A stretch of DNA of 7,968 nt, from contig DMPB01000185.1 in assembly GCA_003456175.1 (NCBI GenBank), positions 3,903-11,870 on the forward strand, read 5' to 3'. This document shows, piece by piece, positions 5,785-7,968 of the stretch. Position numbers and translations under genes: made by a program. The notes under the pieces were generated by a model. It was not told the DNA's origin. It saw only the letters and a program-made list of their open reading frames with translations, and did no database searches. How positions within the stretch are numbered: position 1 is the stretch's first letter; the number at the start of each line of letters is the position of its first letter. Source of the stretch: Chitinophagaceae bacterium (GTDB taxonomy: Bacteria; Bacteroidota; Bacteroidia; Chitinophagales; Chitinophagaceae).

Positions 5785-7512
5785 ATGACTGAAACATTGC
5801 TTGCCAGCGGCATTCCTGCCACACCTACGGGAACAAATATTTCCTGTAAAGGATGGATACAAGAAGCAGCGCTTAGAATGCTGCTCAATAACTTAGACCC
5901 TGCCGTAGCCGAACGCCCCGAAGATTTAATTGTGTATGGCGGAAGAGGTAAGGCTGCCAGAAATCATGAAAGCTTGCACAAAATTATTAAAGCGTTACAA
6001 TCGTTAGAGAACGATGAAACCTTACTTATTCAAAGCGGCAAGCCGGTTGCCATTCTAAAAACAAATCCAGACTGCCCGCGTGTGTTACTCAGTAACTCGC
6101 AATTAGTACCTCAATGGGCTACTTGGCAGCATTTTAGCGAGTTAGAACAAAAGGGTTTGATGATGTACGGACAAATGACTGCTGGTAGTTGGATTTACAT
6201 TGGCAGTCAAGGTATTGTGCAAGGTACCTACGAAACATTTGCAGCCGTTGCCGATAAGCATTTTAAAGGAACACTCAAAGGTACTTTAAGTGTTACTGCA
6301 GGTTTGGGGGGCATGGGTGGCGCACAACCATTAGCCATTACCATGTGCGATGGAGTAGCCCTGTGTGCCGAAGTAGAAGAATGGCGTATTGATAAGCGCT
6401 TAGAAACAAAATATCTTGATGAAAAATATACTGATATCGATGCTGCCATTGATAGAGCCCTTGCGGTAAAAGCCGAAGGCAAGCCGTTGAGTATTGGAGT
6501 GCTTTGTAATGCCATTCACTTACTAGAGCGTTTAATTGAAAGAGGCGTTCATGTAGATGTACCTACCGATCAAACCAGTGCTCACGACCCGCTTATTGGT
6601 TATATACCACATACACTTAGTAACGAAGCAGCTAATACCTTACGTGATACCAATGCCGATGCTTACATGCAGTTAAGCTACGAGAGTATGTATACGCATG
6701 TACAACTTATGCTTCAGTTACAAGATGCGGGTGCAATAACATTTGATTACGGTAATAACTTACGTGCTAGAGCCATTGAGTTTGAAGCACAACAGCCTAA
6801 TCATAGTTTGGTGCAGCAGTATACACCTTTGTTGCAACGCTCTCCCGATAAAAAAACAAGTGCTTTGTTTCCAGGGTTTGTACCAGCGTACATTCGTCCG
6901 TTGTTTTGTGAAGGCAAAGGGCCATTCCGTTGGGCAGCACTCAGCGGCGACCCTAATGATATTGCCGTAACCGATGAATTGATTTGCAACTTATTCCCTG
7001 AGAATAAAAGTCTTCAACGTTGGATGGCCATGGCGAAAGAGCGTATTGCCTTTCAAGGATTACCTGCACGTATTTGCTGGTTGGGCCAAGGCGAACGTGA
7101 AAAGGCGGGTTTGGCATTTAATGAGTTGGTACGTACTGGTAAGGTGAAAGCACCTATTGTAATTGGTAGAGATCATTTAGATACAGGTAGTGTAGCTAGT
7201 CCGAACCGTGAAACAGAAGCCATGCTCGATGGAAGCGATGCGGTTGCAGATTGGCCTATTTTAAATGCATTGGTGAATACCGCTGGTGGTGCTAGTTGGG
7301 TAAGCCTGCATCATGGCGGTGGTGTTGGTATGGGATACAGCATTCATAGCGGAATGGTAATTGTTGCCGATGGTACGCCTGAAGCTGCAGCCAGGTTAAG
7401 CAGAGTATTACGTAACGATCCAGGTATGGGCGTAATACGCCACTTAGATGCTGGATACGATATTGCAAAAGATACAGCTGCAATACATTCATTGGATGGT
7501 ATGTACAAATAA
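5785..7512 (+). CDS. hutU: Urocanate hydratase (urocanase)
   Basis: This 575-residue cytosolic enzyme uses tightly bound NAD+ as an electrophile to convert urocanate to 4-imidazolone-5-propionate, step two of histidine degradation. Family blocks in order are [19 protein letters not shown] (about 21-39), [11 protein letters not shown] (50-60), [20 protein letters not shown] (129-148), the NAD-binding [15 protein letters not shown] (170-184), [14 protein letters not shown] (262-275), [17 protein letters not shown] (374-390), the urocanase signature [10 protein letters not shown] (423-432) with catalytic Cys431, [20 protein letters not shown] (460-479), and [15 protein letters not shown] (509-523). 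The frame is open back to TTG at 5734, but ATG at 5785 is preferred: it leaves about 20 residues before the first conserved block, the normal arrangement. A 113-base spacer with repeat C and possible RNA structure separates it from hutH. A strong terminator follows the TAA. Confidence 0.96.
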   Translation: MTETLLASGIPATPTGTNISCKGWIQEAALRMLLNNLDPAVAERPEDLIVYGGRGKAARNHESLHKIIKALQSLENDETLLIQSGKPVAILKTNPDCPRVLLSNSQLVPQWATWQHFSELEQKGLMMYGQMTAGSWIYIGSQGIVQGTYETFAAVADKHFKGTLKGTLSVTAGLGGMGGAQPLAITMCDGVALCAEVEEWRIDKRLETKYLDEKYTDIDAAIDRALAVKAEGKPLSIGVLCNAIHLLERLIERGVHVDVPTDQTSAHDPLIGYIPHTLSNEAANTLRDTNADAYMQLSYESMYTHVQLMLQLQDAGAITFDYGNNLRARAIEFEAQQPNHSLVQQYTPLLQRSPDKKTSALFPGFVPAYIRPLFCEGKGPFRWAALSGDPNDIAVTDELICNLFPENKSLQRWMAMAKERIAFQGLPARICWLGQGEREKAGLAFNELVRTGKVKAPIVIGRDHLDTGSVASPNRETEAMLDGSDAVADWPILNALVNTAGGASWVSLHHGGGVGMGYSIHSGMVIVADGTPEAAARLSRVLRNDPGMGVIRHLDAGYDIAKDTAAIHSLDGMYK

Positions 7513-7525
7513 TATATTATTCTTT

Positions 7526-7540
7526 ACTTTACAGTAAATG
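7526..7540 (+). repeat. Degenerate copy D of the intergenic repeat (13/15 match)
   Basis: ACTTTACAGTAAATG differs from the 15-mer at two positions and keeps a perfect TTTAC-A-GTAAA palindrome (7528-7538). It starts 13 bases after the hutU stop and faces copy E across the terminator. GGATATGCC follows, similar to the blocks after copies A and B. Confidence 0.6.
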
Positions 7541-7552
7541 AGGATATGCCAT

Positions 7553-7582
7553 AACGGCGATAACCATGTTATCGCCGTTTTT
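7553..7582 (+). terminator. Rho-independent terminator of the hut operon
   Basis: AACGGCGATAAC (7553-7564) and GTTATCGCCGTT (7568-7579) are perfect 12-base inverted arms around a CAT loop, with a run of five T at 7578-7582. The T-run is only on the plus-strand side, so it should stop hutU transcripts. On the minus strand the hairpin is followed by ATGGC, so it would be a poor terminator for the convergent helicase gene. Confidence 0.85.
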
Positions 7583-7597
7583 CATTTACCGTAAGGT
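7583..7597 (-). repeat. Intergenic palindromic repeat, copy E
   Basis: An exact 15-mer on the minus strand (plus strand CATTTACCGTAAGGT), directly abutting the T-run of the terminator and ending 4 bases from the helicase stop codon. With degenerate copy D it forms inverted ends around the terminator palindrome. Confidence 0.8.
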
Positions 7598-7601
7598 AGT
7601 T

Positions 7602-7968
7602 TTAAAAAATATCAAACTCCCAAGCTGTTTTATATGTGCCATACTGTTCGCTGTATTGTAGCATTGCTTCAAAAAAGGCATCGTTACCTATGGTTGCACT
7701 ATCGCCAATAATAAACACTTTTTGTTGGGCTCTTGTAATAGCAACATTCATTCTACGATAGTCTTTTAAAAATCCAATAACACCATCGGCATTACTACGC
7801 ACTAGCGATATAATTACAATACGCTGCTCTTGTCCTTGAAAGCTATCTATGGTACTGATACGAATACCTTGCGGTAAATGGGTTTTCGCAGCAGCAACTT
7901 GTGCACTATACGGACTAATAAAAGCAATATCGTTAAGTGAATTTGTTAGTGAAGCAATAATAGCATTC
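7602..7968 (-). CDS. Superfamily 1 helicase (Upf1/DNA2-like, AAA_12 C-terminal domain), partial
   Basis: The last 121 codons are visible; the gene enters from the right edge. The segment carries the end of the second RecA-like domain: AFISPYSAQV (residues about 16-25 of the visible part), motif V as STIDSFQGQEQRIVIISLVR, and motif VI as YRRMNVAITRAQQKVFIIGD, whose arginines contact ATP in SF1 helicases. The TIDSFQGQE plus RRxNVAITRA pair is characteristic of the Upf1/DNA2/NAM7 group of 5'-3' helicases acting on RNA or DNA, rather than UvrD or Rep. Walker A and Walker B motifs lie outside the window. The frame runs without a stop to the edge; the GTG at 7802 is internal and not a start. It ends in TAA and is convergent with hutU. 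Its role in the cell cannot be assigned. Confidence 0.9.
   Translation of the reverse strand, partial: NAIIASLTNSLNDIAFISPYSAQVAAAKTHLPQGIRISTIDSFQGQEQRIVIISLVRSNADGVIGFLKDYRRMNVAITRAQQKVFIIGDSATIGNDAFFEAMLQYSEQYGTYKTAWEFDIF

Noticed and set aside
986..7597. CRISPR array from the recurring 15-mer
   Set aside because: Copies are kilobases apart, in both orientations, with genes between them and no regular spacers or cas genes.

Overview
The window looks like chromosomal DNA from a Bacteroidota bacterium, most likely a Chitinophagaceae-type genome. This is inferred from protein family resemblance, the absence of Shine-Dalgarno sequences before any start codon, moderate GC content, and a TAnnTTTG-type -7 element ahead of the oxidoreductase gene. 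Nearly everything is ordinary housekeeping or catabolic coding sequence, and all eight gene loci can be assigned to families.

Layout. The left half (1-3423) is on the minus strand. In transcription order it holds a Gfo/Idh/MocA-family oxidoreductase (3423-2446), a polyprenyl-phosphate sugar-1-phosphate transferase (2414-1026), a HAD-family hydrolase (944-255) with an in-frame TGA at codon 87, and the first 86 codons of a chloramphenicol-acetyltransferase-like gene that overlaps the HAD stop by 4 bases and runs off the left edge. A divergent promoter gap (3424-3601) separates this set from the plus-strand set: a MarR-family regulator (3602-4108), histidine ammonia-lyase hutH (4169-5671) and urocanate hydratase hutU (5785-7512). 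At the right edge the C-terminal part of a superfamily 1 (Upf1/DNA2-like) helicase runs convergently on the minus strand.

Function. HutH and HutU carry out the first two steps of histidine degradation (histidine to urocanate to imidazolonepropionate). The MarR gene directly upstream is the obvious candidate regulator. hutI and the later hut genes are not in the window. The oxidoreductase and sugar transferase pair suggests nucleotide-sugar or surface polysaccharide metabolism.

The most interesting signals are not in the proteins. (1) A near-palindromic 15-mer, ACCTTACGGTAAATG, occurs exactly four times, once in every gap between genes that has a gene end next to it, and is absent from the only divergent promoter gap. 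A fifth copy (13/15) pairs with the fourth around the hutU terminator. (2) The HAD gene has a UGA in the leaky-type context CAA-UGA-CUA. A possible 8-bp stem-loop starts 6 nt downstream, and the rest of the gene is intact, so this is either a fresh nonsense mutation or programmed readthrough. (3) The 113-nt hutH-hutU spacer can fold into two adjacent hairpins with complementary loops. None of these is proven by sequence alone.
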